Assembly: GCA_041690675.1 (NCBI GenBank)
Contig: JAWLGU010000011.1
Coordinates: 1 to 64,000, forward strand
Length of the DNA: 64,000 nt
DNA from: UBA7803 sp041690675
GTDB lineage: Bacteria > Pseudomonadota > Gammaproteobacteria > Pseudomonadales > Azotimanducaceae
Reading direction: 5' to 3'
Made by a program: the position numbers and the translations under genes. Positions 43,757 to 51,766 of this stretch are shown here, in pieces (position 1 is the first letter of the stretch; each line of letters opens with the position of its first letter). The notes under the pieces were generated by a model. That model was not told the DNA's origin. It saw only the letters and a list, made by a program, of their open reading frames with translations, and did not search any database.

Positions 43757-44995
43757 TCAGCCGCGGACCCGGCCGGCGCGAAACAGGGCCACCGCGGCGT
43801 CCTGCAGACCGAGCTGAATGGTCTGACCCGCATCGAGCACGATGTTGAGCTTGGCGTTGAAGACGTCGCGCTGCTTGCCGTGCTTGTCGGTGATGCGATA
43901 CACGGAGACGTCGTAGCTGCCGTTGCGTCGCCGGGGTCCGGTGAGGTAGCAGCGCACCTGCTCGACCCGGCGTCCGTCGATGGTGAACGGCGTGATCCGG
44001 TCGAGGAACGACTGGTGATCGTGCAGAAACTCTACCGTATCGATGCCCACCGGATGCCCGGCCGCCGAGGCAGCACGGCTGACCATGAAGTCGCCGATGA
44101 TGATCTGTCCCGGCTGAGCCGGCTCCAGGATGCGCGCCAGCTCCACGGTCACGTTGCCGACGATGATGCTCTGTTCCCCGGGCTTGAGCCCGTTGCACTG
44201 ATAGAGGTCGCAGTAGTTGCCGATGTGAAACGCCACCTTCAGCCGGGGGACCAGCTCGCCGGCGCTGGCAGAGGCCTGCAGGGCGTTGTGGGTCAGCACG
44301 AGGTGCAGGAAGTCGTAGAGGTCACGGGAGGAGCAGAGGCCGTCGTCCCGGTTCCAGACGTAGAAGCCGTCGCCGGTGGAGGAACGGGCGAGGGTGGCCC
44401 CGCTGCGCAGCAGCTGAAGCTGGCGCTCCGCCCAGTTCAGCGACAGGGAGAGGCTGTTGATGAGGGTGATCTGCTTCACCGGATCCGCCAGGGAGAAGTC
44501 GACGATGTCGACGAGCAGTACGGCACGCTCCCGTTTGAACTGCATGCCGTAGCGGCGCACGCACAGATCGATCTGCTCCAGCTCCAGGTCGGTGAGCGAT
44601 GCCGCCTCGACGAACGGTACGCTCTGCACCTCGGCGTCCAGGGTCCGGGCGATCCAGGTCAGCTCCGCTTCCGACATGAGCCGCGAGCCGCTCAGAACCG
44701 ACGACAGGAACTCGTCCGCCTTGATGTGCGACCGGTTGCGCCCGTTGGGTGCGCGCTGGTCGATGAACCGGCTCAAGGAAGCGAAAGGCGCCGCGAGAAT
44801 CAGCAGCGCATCGGCGGTGATCGCCCAGGCGATGATGACGTTGCGGCCCAGGTTCCAGTGCCGCTCCAGGGCCTCGTTGATGAACGACATGCGCCGGGCG
44901 TGGCTGCGCCGGCTGCCGAATATGCCGCGCAGCCTTCCGGCGGGCGCCGCGGCTGCGCTCGGCCGGTATGGTTCCCGGCGGACCTTCTGCCGCAT
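43757..44995 (-). CDS. Class III nucleotidyl cyclase-like protein
   Basis: A 412-residue protein. A hydrophobic segment at residues 52-73 may be a membrane anchor. A class III cyclase-like domain follows with VLLVDIVDFS (Asp163, Asp166) and SSTGDGFYVW (Asp209), which fit the two metal positions. In GNVTVELARILEPAQPGQII the transition-state Asn of active cyclases appears replaced while the Arg stays, so activity is uncertain. The C-terminal part (about 310-412) has no recognised domain. A second ATG at 44890 could be the start. It lies between Roadblock and pseudo-receiver genes. Confidence 0.7.
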   Translation of the reverse strand: MRQKVRREPYRPSAAAAPAGRLRGIFGSRRSHARRMSFINEALERHWNLGRNVIIAWAITADALLILAAPFASLSRFIDQRAPNGRNRSHIKADEFLSSVLSGSRLMSEAELTWIARTLDAEVQSVPFVEAASLTDLELEQIDLCVRRYGMQFKRERAVLLVDIVDFSLADPVKQITLINSLSLSLNWAERQLQLLRSGATLARSSTGDGFYVWNRDDGLCSSRDLYDFLHLVLTHNALQASASAGELVPRLKVAFHIGNYCDLYQCNGLKPGEQSIIVGNVTVELARILEPAQPGQIIIGDFMVSRAASAAGHPVGIDTVEFLHDHQSFLDRITPFTIDGRRVEQVRCYLTGPRRRNGSYDVSVYRITDKHGKQRDVFNAKLNIVLDAGQTIQLGLQDAAVALFRAGRVRG

Positions 44996-45001
44996 CCCCG
45001 A

Positions 45002-45403
45002 TCACCCGTGGCCGAGCAGCGCGGCGACCTCGGCCGCCACCCGCTTGGTTTCGACCAGAAGCATTCCCAGCTTCGAGTCGGGCTTCGAGACCACGGAGAG
45101 CACCTGCCTGTTGCCCACCTGAACCATCAGCACGAATCCCTCGGTGCCGTGAATGAGCACCTGTTCCAGATCGCCTCTGGCGAGGTCGCTCGCGGTCTTC
45201 TGAGCGAGCGAGAGCAGCGAAGCCGATATCGCGCCGAGGCGATCGGGGTCGATCTCCTTGGCGAGAACGGAGGCGATGGGGAAGCCATCGCGGGTCATCA
45301 CGGCGGAAGCCTCGATGCTCGACGACTTGCTGTTCAGCTGTTTGAGCTGAACCCGAATCGCCTCCGCGTCTGCAGCCGATGTCTTCTTCGCCACGCTCGA
45401 CAC
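45002..45403 (-). CDS. Roadblock/LC7-domain protein
   Basis: A 133-residue Roadblock protein. The hallmark strand pair is IEASAVMTRDGFPIAS, then ISASLLSLAQKTASDLARGD and GFVLMVQVGNRQVLSVVSKP. Such proteins (MglB-like) form dimers that act as GTPase-activating or scaffolding partners of Ras-like GTPases. A Ras-like GTPase is encoded in the same operon at 47189-47737, which supports a partnership. Confidence 0.88.
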   Translation of the reverse strand: MSSVAKKTSAADAEAIRVQLKQLNSKSSSIEASAVMTRDGFPIASVLAKEIDPDRLGAISASLLSLAQKTASDLARGDLEQVLIHGTEGFVLMVQVGNRQVLSVVSKPDSKLGMLLVETKRVAAEVAALLGHG

Positions 45404-45413
45404 CCGGCTCGGG

Positions 45414-45818
45414 TCAGACCACCGCTTCGAGCTTCGGAACCGCGGCCCGCGCCTTGGTCAGCGCCATGCCGATATTGGCGCTCTTGCGGCAGACGAAGCA
45501 GGCCACGTGGTCCACGTACTGCTTGCCGCGGATGAAGATGTGGATCAGGTTGTCGCTCAGCACGATCATTTCCTGGAAGTAGTGGTGGTTGTCCACCTCG
45601 ATGCCGCGCGCCTTCTTGAAGATGTTCTCGATGGTCACGACGTTGTCGCCCTGGAACAGATCCGCCGTGGCCGCAGCCAGCAGATCCATCACCTCCGTCG
45701 GGTGGGAATCCACGGTCTTGACCCCCAGCAGCATGCCGCTGGCGAGGTCGACGTAGCCGCCGGCCACGCACTCGGGGATCTGCTTGGTCGCGTCCTGAAT
45801 TTCTTTTTCCAAAGACAC
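45414..45818 (-). CDS. Second Roadblock-like protein
   Basis: A 134-residue protein with a divergent Roadblock pattern: CVAGGYVDLASGMLLGVKTV, an alpha helix MDLLAAATADLFQG and the strands EMIVLSDNLIHIFIRG. The cysteines in ACFVCRKSA are unusual for the family. Lying 10 bases upstream of a clear Roadblock gene, it may form a heterodimer with it. The family call is by motif similarity only. Confidence 0.65.
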   Translation of the reverse strand: MSLEKEIQDATKQIPECVAGGYVDLASGMLLGVKTVDSHPTEVMDLLAAATADLFQGDNVVTIENIFKKARGIEVDNHHYFQEMIVLSDNLIHIFIRGKQYVDHVACFVCRKSANIGMALTKARAAVPKLEAVV

Positions 45819-45863
45819 TTCACTCTCCTTGATGTCGTCGTTGTGGGCGGCCTGACGCCGCGA

Positions 45864-47186
45864 TCATGGTCTGGGGGTGGTTGCCACGGAGGCGCCATCC
45901 CCGAGCCATTCGGAAAAGCTTTCCAGGAAGTTCTCCTGGACCCGGGACTGGATCATTCGCGGATCGCAGGAACGGGTAATTCGAACCGCCTCGCCCACCG
46001 TTGCCCCCCGGTAAACGAGATAAGCGGCGATGATGGTGCCGGTTCGGCCCAGACCGCCCTTGCAGTGCACGACCACGCGGCCTCCCTGGTCGACGGCGGC
46101 GGCGATCCAGCGAACCACGTCCCGGGCACCGGCGCGGGTGGGTGCGTTCATGTCGACGATGGGATGCCAGAGCACCTGCATGTCGTAGGCCGCGGCGTGC
46201 CCGGCGGGAATCTGCTCGAGCTCTTCGAGGGAAACCACGTGGGTGATGCCCACCTTACGCAGGGCTGCCAGATCCGCGTCCAGCTCGCCGAGCAGCCCGG
46301 GGCGCGGGCAGGCGGCCAGCGCGTTGCGCTCGACCCAGCGGAAGCCGCTGGGACCGAAGGGAATGATCTCGGCCGGCGCGGATTTCGGAGTGGCGGAGCC
46401 CGCGTGGCGCGCCACCTGCTCCGGGTCCAGTGTCTCGTCAGCGGCTCCCGGCGAGGGCACGGCACAGCTACCGGTGCGAACGAAGTCGGCGCCCGCCGCC
46501 GTCGTTGGGCTGGCGAAGAACGTCGCTGTGGGCGCGATCTCGTGAATCCTGCCTCCGGCCAGCAGCGCCGTGGCGCCGCCGAGCTCCCGGGCATGGCGCT
46601 GGTTGTGCAGCACCACGACGACGCTGTGCTTGCGCCCCAGGGTCTGGATGAGCGCGAGCACCCGGGCGGCGGCTTCGTCCTCCAGACCCGACGTGGGCTC
46701 GTCGATCAGCAGCAGGGGGGGCGCACTCAGGGCGGCGGCCAGAATGGACGCGACGATGCGCTGCTCCGCAGGGAGCAGGGAGACGCTCTCGTCGAGCTTC
46801 TCCGCCAGGGTCCCGTACCCCATGGCGTCGAAGTAGCCCTCCACCAGGGCCCTCTGCTGGGACTTGGTCAGATTCTCCCGTTCGGGCAGCTCGCCCACCA
46901 TGTACTCCAGCAGCGGGTGCAGTAGCTGCGGGGGCTTCTGCTCCACGAGCCTCGGCCAGCCATGGGTGCCGATGGGCTGGCCGCAGTAGTACATCCGGCC
47001 GGAAACCGTGCAGCTCGCCAGATTGTCGTTGGCGCCGGACAGGGTCCGCAGCAGAGTCGACTTGCCCACGCCGCACGGCCCCATGAGGTTGAGGATGTCC
47101 CGATCCTCGAGGTCCAGGTCGAGCCCCTGAAGCACCGGCTTGTGGAAGCTGACCGTCAGCTCCCTCGCTGAGAGAAGGATGGCCAT
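45864..47186 (-). CDS. ABC ATPase fused to a KAP/CDKN3-like dual-specificity phosphatase
   Basis: A 440-residue fusion. Residues 1-235 are an ABC ATPase: Walker A GPCGVGKST (36-44), Walker B LLLIDEPTSGLEDEA and an H-loop in VVVLHNQRHA. The signature is degenerate (LLPAEQ where LSGGQ is expected). Residues about 290-430 are a phosphatase like human KAP/CDKN3: FRWVERNALAACPRPG, the general acid Asp345 in HPIVDMNAPT and the P-loop HCKGGLGRTG with Cys375 and Arg381. Both active sites look intact. No permease gene is near, so it is probably a soluble regulatory ATPase. It begins 2 bases after the GTPase stop. Confidence 0.85.
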   Translation of the reverse strand: MAILLSARELTVSFHKPVLQGLDLDLEDRDILNLMGPCGVGKSTLLRTLSGANDNLASCTVSGRMYYCGQPIGTHGWPRLVEQKPPQLLHPLLEYMVGELPERENLTKSQQRALVEGYFDAMGYGTLAEKLDESVSLLPAEQRIVASILAAALSAPPLLLIDEPTSGLEDEAAARVLALIQTLGRKHSVVVVLHNQRHARELGGATALLAGGRIHEIAPTATFFASPTTAAGADFVRTGSCAVPSPGAADETLDPEQVARHAGSATPKSAPAEIIPFGPSGFRWVERNALAACPRPGLLGELDADLAALRKVGITHVVSLEELEQIPAGHAAAYDMQVLWHPIVDMNAPTRAGARDVVRWIAAAVDQGGRVVVHCKGGLGRTGTIIAAYLVYRGATVGEAVRITRSCDPRMIQSRVQENFLESFSEWLGDGASVATTPRP

Positions 47187-47188
47187 GA

Positions 47189-47737
47189 TCAGTCTCCCTG
47201 AAACGTGAACGGATCGATCTGGTAGATCAGCGCCTTGACCAGGCCGATGACCTGGATCGGGTTGCGCGGGTCCAGGGAGAAGATGGGCACGTTGGCGCCG
47301 TCTCGCCCCAGCTCCGCCCGGTAGCGGGCGATGCTGTGGCCGCGACCGATGTCGTTGCGGGTGACCCCCACCACCAGGGCCCCTTGCCGAACGAAGCTCT
47401 CGAAGTGGCCGAGATACCCGCGCAGCTCTGCCAACGGGTCGGGGGCGCTGTTGCTGACGAGGACGATGACACCGATGGCGCCCTCGCAGAGGATGTCCCA
47501 CATGAAGGCGAACCGGTCCTGGCCCGGGGTGCCGTAGATATGCACCTTGGTCTCGGGGTCCAGGGCCACGTGACCGTAGTCCATGGCCACCGTGGTCGTC
47601 CGCTTCACCAGCCGGACCTCATCGGTCGCCAGCTCTTCCGTGGCGAAGGGCGCGACGTCGCTGATGGCCTGGATGGAGGTGGTCTTGCCCGAGCCCACCG
47701 ATCCGGCGATGACGATCTTCAGGTTTGCCTGGTTCAT
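47189..47737 (-). CDS. Ras-like small GTPase (COG2229 type)
   Basis: A 182-residue GTPase. The P-loop is GSVGSGKT (12-19), the TTTVAMDYG segment (47-55) corresponds to switch I and the next strand, and the G3 motif is GTPGQ (69-73). The G4 position reads GVTRND, a TRND variant of the NKxD motif. Proteins of this group occur with Roadblock partners, as here. It probably switches between GDP and GTP states to control the linked ATPase/phosphatase or cyclase-like proteins; targets are unknown. Confidence 0.88.
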   Translation of the reverse strand: MNQANLKIVIAGSVGSGKTTSIQAISDVAPFATEELATDEVRLVKRTTTVAMDYGHVALDPETKVHIYGTPGQDRFAFMWDILCEGAIGVIVLVSNSAPDPLAELRGYLGHFESFVRQGALVVGVTRNDIGRGHSIARYRAELGRDGANVPIFSLDPRNPIQVIGLVKALIYQIDPFTFQGD

Positions 47738-47759
47738 GAAAGCTCTGGCCGGAGTCCGA

Positions 47760-48938
47760 CTAGGCGGCGCGCCTGGATACGGTGCTGAGGAGGCGCCGCA
47801 GAATGCTGCGCATGCCGGTGCGCGGCGCGGCGAACTCGAGCCGGGTCACCGGGTCACGTTCGTCGTAAGCCAGCAGGTCGACGGCGGACGCGAAATTCAG
47901 GACGTGAACCAGCTCCTGCATCTCGAGATCGAACATGGCGACGAGCTCCCGTACCGAGGCCGGGCGCCGGGTCCAGTAGCTGGCCAGGGCGAAGTACCTG
48001 GGGTCGGCCGTCAGCCTGATCAGGTTCGGCCAGGCGCAGAGCCGGCAGGGCGTGTCGGCGTCGATACGGCGAATGAAGCTGTCGCGATAGCCGTTCTCGA
48101 GGATTCGCCAGATGAGCTCTTCCAGGTCTTCGGGTGCGCCGCTGCCCGCCGGCTCAGCCCAGCCACTGTCGTCTACCCGGCGGACGCTGGGCGAGAGCAC
48201 GGAGCAGGGGGTCTGGGCGAGAATCCGCAGAGCGCTGTTGCGCAGGTTCGTCACGACCCGCTCCGAGCGTGGATCGATCCGAATGAAACGGCCCGGCTGG
48301 AACGCGATCTCCACGATCCGCTCGTCGCTGCTGCTCCGAATCTCTCTGAGCAGCTTGCCGAGCAGCCACAGCAGACTGTCTTCGAGCTCCTTCCTGGGCA
48401 GGCTGGAGATTCGCCCGGGATCCGATGCTGCAACCCGGGGCACGGACCGGGCCTGTTGGATCGCTGTCACAGCCGCTCCGGCTGTGTCGGCAGGCCGCGC
48501 TTCGGTTTCCTCGAATGCCGCCGCACGCGGCTGAATGGAGCCGCTGAGGGTCTGGAGGACAGTCACCAGCTTGGCGAAGCTCAGCGGTTTGTGGAGTCGG
48601 TAGGTGGTGAATTCGGTCGCGGCGCTCTCGGTCGACGCGTCCGCGAGCACGACCACGGGTCGATTCGCACCGGTGGCGAGGCGTTTCGCCTCTGCCGCGT
48701 CGCCGATGCCTTCCAGGTCCATCACGAGCACGTCGCCCCGACCGGCCGTCACGGCGAATTGATCCCCGCAACGGTTCTCGAACGCGATACGCAGCGCGGT
48801 CTGCACCTTCTCCGGAAAACCCACCAACTCGATTGCCAGCACTCGATCTACCCCTGGACCATCGTCATTCATTGCTGTCGTCTGCGGCCGCGCCATCGTC
48901 GGCGTCGGGCCGTCCGTGGACTCGTCAGGAGCCAGCAC
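47760..48938 (-). CDS. Pseudo-receiver protein with C-terminal helical domain, first gene of the signalling operon
   Basis: A protein of up to 392 residues. The N-terminal domain has receiver-like strands (VLAIELVGFPEKVQTALRIA, GDVLVMDLEGI, RPVVVLAD and LHKPLSFAKLVTVLQTL), close in style to the small pseudo-receiver at 43361. A middle region has FIRIDPRSERVVTNLRNSAL. The C-terminus LASYWTRRPASVRELVAMFD and LEMQELVHVLNFASAVDLLA resembles a winged-helix or PatA-like end. GTG 48938, ATG 48896 and ATG 48872 are all possible starts; none has a clear ribosome site. It is likely a platform or sensor for the GTPase encoded next. Confidence 0.65.
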   Translation of the reverse strand: MLAPDESTDGPTPTMARPQTTAMNDDGPGVDRVLAIELVGFPEKVQTALRIAFENRCGDQFAVTAGRGDVLVMDLEGIGDAAEAKRLATGANRPVVVLADASTESAATEFTTYRLHKPLSFAKLVTVLQTLSGSIQPRAAAFEETEARPADTAGAAVTAIQQARSVPRVAASDPGRISSLPRKELEDSLLWLLGKLLREIRSSSDERIVEIAFQPGRFIRIDPRSERVVTNLRNSALRILAQTPCSVLSPSVRRVDDSGWAEPAGSGAPEDLEELIWRILENGYRDSFIRRIDADTPCRLCAWPNLIRLTADPRYFALASYWTRRPASVRELVAMFDLEMQELVHVLNFASAVDLLAYDERDPVTRLEFAAPRTGMRSILRRLLSTVSRRAA

Positions 48939-49399
48939 CGTGCCAAATCCGCAACGTCCCGCGTAACGGCTTTGTAAACGCTCCGGACGGAAAAGCTATT
49001 CGGACCGGGGAGGCTGTGACTCCGCGGCGCCTCCTCTCCAAGCGATTGAAATGGAAGAGGCTTTCGCTGTGCGAACAGGTCCGTCGGCTGTTGCCGCCGG
49101 TGTGTGCTGCAGGGCGCCGGTCCGGGGCCGGTGGCCGGATGTGACGGAAATCCGAACAAACATGCGGAGCGGATACCTCTAGATCCAGGCCCGGATCGGC
49201 ACGGGCTCAGGCAATCAGCGGGTCCTTCGCCGTCGCTCGCCCATAACAGGCATCGATGATGAATCTTTATCTGTAGGAGGATCGGAAGGGCGGTTGTAGG
49301 TGGTTCGGCAGGCGCCATCGCCGGCACGACGCGGTGGCTGGGTGAGGGCACTGGATGGGTCCGGTTTGCTTTTGCCCGTGCCGGATCGTCGGAATTTCG

Positions 49400-49431
49400 G
49401 CGCGCTGTGGAGCGCGCTGTGGAGCGCGCTG
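49400..49431 (+). repeat. 12-bp tandem repeat
   Basis: The unit GCGCGCTGTGGA occurs twice in full (49400-49423) and is followed by a partial third copy. Confidence 0.75.
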
Positions 49432-49495
49432 CGGGGGTCGCCGCGCGCTGACGCGGGGGGTCAGAAGTGTCACCCAGGGCGGCAAGGCTGACCTG

Positions 49496-49524
49496 CCGCG
49501 TCACGGCGTTCGAGTGTGACGCGG
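49496..49524. repeat. Inverted repeat with 9-bp stem
   Basis: CCGCGTCAC at 49496-49504 pairs with GTGACGCGG at 49516-49524 around an 11-base loop. It lies 110 bases past the SCO stop on the minus strand; no T-run is seen, so terminator function is uncertain. Confidence 0.5.
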
Positions 49525-49634
49525 CCTCAGCCGGGCATGCCTCGCCTTGCCGCACCGGGCCGCTGCAGACGCGCGGGCGCGGTGCAGAAGCACGGCGGAC
49601 AGCGGACGGGGCGCATCATGAGATGCGGCCCTGG

Positions 49635-50375
49635 TCAGGGTGAGCGTTCGAGCAGCAGCGTCTCGACGTCGTTGATCACCGTGTCCGCGTGCAGAAAGGA
49701 CACGCTGTAGATGTTGCGGATGCGCCGCTCGGGATCGATCAGGAAAACCCGCAACACGTGGGATATGGTGCCGAGGAATCGCCCGTCCTCGTCGTAGTCG
49801 CGAATCACCCACTGGTCGTAGGCGGACAGCAGCTCATCCAGGTCCGCCGCGCGCGGGCTGGTAACGAACGTCCAGTCGGCACCGGGCTTGCGGAAGTGGC
49901 CGGCGTAGGTTTCCAGCACCTCCGGGGTGTCGTGGCCGGGGTCGAAGCTGAAGCTCACCAACCGCACCTGGCGGTCGAGTCCCGCCGCTCGCAGGCGTTC
50001 CTGCAGCCGGCTCAGGACGAAGGTGGCGAGCGGGCAGCCGTTGACGTCGCTGCAGCGGGTGTAGACGAAGCTGAGCACCACCACCTTGTCACCGTAGACG
50101 TCGTAGAGCGTGCGAGCCTGCCCCGTGCTGTCCACCACCGGTCCGTCGCTCGCCGTTCCCAGGGTCGGCAACCGGTAGGATCCGGGCGGCGGCGGTGTGA
50201 AGCCGAGCTCTGCGTAGCCGGGTGCCAGCACCACCGGCGGCGCATGTTCGTGCGCCCCGGACGCGGCCTCCGGGGCAGGGGACGCCGGGGCGGGGGCCGC
50301 CATGCCGAGGCAGAAGGCCGCGGCGGTGACCAGCCTCGACGCCCCCGACGGGCGCTCTCGCGGTTGCGCGTTCAG
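49635..50375 (-). CDS. SCO1/SenC-family copper-chaperone protein
   Basis: A thioredoxin-fold protein of about 246 residues. The metal site is FVYTRCSDVNGCPLATFV, with five residues between the cysteines instead of the usual three, and the His in ISHVLRVFLIDP. A signal-peptide-like stretch (LVTAAAFCLGMAAPAPASPA) lies upstream of the ATG at 50303, so translation must begin earlier. The best candidate is a CTG at 50375 that overlaps the mtoX stop (CTGA) with AAGGTGG upstream. SCO proteins deliver copper; next to methanethiol oxidase it probably matures that enzyme. Confidence 0.85.
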   Translation of the reverse strand: MNAQPRERPSGASRLVTAAAFCLGMAAPAPASPAPEAASGAHEHAPPVVLAPGYAELGFTPPPPGSYRLPTLGTASDGPVVDSTGQARTLYDVYGDKVVVLSFVYTRCSDVNGCPLATFVLSRLQERLRAAGLDRQVRLVSFSFDPGHDTPEVLETYAGHFRKPGADWTFVTSPRAADLDELLSAYDQWVIRDYDEDGRFLGTISHVLRVFLIDPERRIRNIYSVSFLHADTVINDVETLLLERSP

Positions 50376-51700
50376 CGCGACGCCACCTTCGCCGGCGGCT
50401 GCTTGCCGTACAGGGCGTAGGCGCCGAAGCGCATCTGGTGGGGCGCCCCGAGTCCCTGCTCGAGGAAGTCGATGGTGAACCGATGGGTGAGCTTCTTGCC
50501 GTCCCAGCCGTAGAGCTTGAAGAACTGCAGATCCTTGCCATCGGCCTCCGTCTTGTCCCAGTTGGCGAGCAGCGACGACGTGAAGTAGACGCGCTCGCCA
50601 TCCCAGCTCTGGGACACCATGTTCACCTGAGCGCCGATTTCCTCTTCCAGCACCTGCCGGGGTGCGTGGGGGTCGGAGATGTCGAACAGCCGGGCCTTGC
50701 CGTCGCTCCAGGTATCCACCCAGAGGAATCGGTCGTCGGCGGCGATGGAGATGTCCACCGGCAGGGGCACCTGGGACGGGTCGCCGATGTCCGCCACGGC
50801 TTTGGCCTGCCAGTCGCCGGTGTCGTCCTCGAAGATGAGCCAGAGCTTCGAGGTCAGCGCCGTGGAGGTGAAGCAGTAGTTGTTGTGCGCGCCCCAGGCG
50901 CAGCGGATCTCCAGTGGTGCGCCAGGCACGTCGAGAACCTTCTTCGCCTGGCGGGCGTGCAGGTCCCACACCACCACGGTGTTGCCGAACCGTTTCATGG
51001 CTTCCTCGTCGCCGAGCAGCTGTCCCAGGTTCATCATGTAGTTGTTCCAGCCGGTGAACGAAGACGTGACCAGCACGTTGCGGCGGGGCAAGGCCCGGAT
51101 GTCGTAGCCGTAGCCGTCGGCGAATTTGCCCGCCTTCACCGCGCCGCCCAGGTTGTCGTCGGTCGGCATCCAGTACGTGGCCACGTAATCGCCGGCGTTG
51201 GTGTATTCCACCAGCGCCGTGCGCCCGCCGTGGTCGCGGTTGTTCGACAGCCCGGTCAGCAGCATGCGGCCCGCCATGGCGTAGTTCGTGTGTGGGCCCA
51301 CCACACCGCCCGAACGGGCCACGAAGTCGTCGATGGTGCGATGCAGCCGCGGTGCCGCCGGGTCGCTGTGAATGTCGAACACGAAGATTCGGCTGGTATC
51401 GAGCCCCGACGCCCAGAGATAGCGCCGGTCGTCGGTGAAGCCGGAATGGTGGGCCTCGTGCCGGCCGCCCACCGGCAGTGAATGCACCACCTGGCCGAAA
51501 TGCTCGGAGGCCGGGTTGACGTCGACGGTGACCAGCTTGTCCTGGCCGTCGCCGACCCCGTCGATGCCCCGGGTCCAGACGTAGACGAAATCCTCCTGAC
51601 CGACGATCTTGGCCATGTACGGCGACATGCAGGTCTCGTCGGCGAAGGTTGCGAAAGCGCAAAGCAGCAGGAACAGCGAGAAGATTCCCCTGGTGACCAT
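50372..51700 (-). CDS. mtoX: Methanethiol oxidase (SBP56/selenium-binding protein family)
   Basis: A 442-residue periplasmic protein with a signal peptide (FSLFLLLCAFATFA). The SBP56 beta-propeller body shows VGGRHEAHHSGFTDDRRYLW, GPHTNYAMAGRMLLTG, GAHNNYCFTSTAL and APHQMRFGAYALYG. A cysteine (DETCMSP) follows the signal. Bacterial SBP56 proteins oxidise methanethiol to formaldehyde, H2O2 and H2S and need copper. The neighbouring SCO and MauG-like genes match the published mtoX gene arrangement. GGGAGA precedes ATG 51700. Confidence 0.88.
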   Translation of the reverse strand: MVTRGIFSLFLLLCAFATFADETCMSPYMAKIVGQEDFVYVWTRGIDGVGDGQDKLVTVDVNPASEHFGQVVHSLPVGGRHEAHHSGFTDDRRYLWASGLDTSRIFVFDIHSDPAAPRLHRTIDDFVARSGGVVGPHTNYAMAGRMLLTGLSNNRDHGGRTALVEYTNAGDYVATYWMPTDDNLGGAVKAGKFADGYGYDIRALPRRNVLVTSSFTGWNNYMMNLGQLLGDEEAMKRFGNTVVVWDLHARQAKKVLDVPGAPLEIRCAWGAHNNYCFTSTALTSKLWLIFEDDTGDWQAKAVADIGDPSQVPLPVDISIAADDRFLWVDTWSDGKARLFDISDPHAPRQVLEEEIGAQVNMVSQSWDGERVYFTSSLLANWDKTEADGKDLQFFKLYGWDGKKLTHRFTIDFLEQGLGAPHQMRFGAYALYGKQPPAKVASR

Positions 51701-51766
51701 AGCCGTCTCCCTCGCGATGGTGGTCCGGGGTTATGCTAGCACCAGGGCATCGGCACCGATACGCGT

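Larger units (their letters stand above)
48939..49634. other. Intergenic stretch without a supported gene
   Basis: These 696 bases separate the signalling operon from the SCO gene. They should contain the operon's promoter near 48940-49050. A 12-bp repeat and a 9-bp-stem hairpin are present (listed separately). Open frames crossing it have no recognisable domain. Confidence 0.6.

Noticed and set aside
50372..51700. Selenoprotein, because the family is named selenium-binding
   Set aside because: The frame has no internal TGA and no selenocysteine element; the operon context points to copper.
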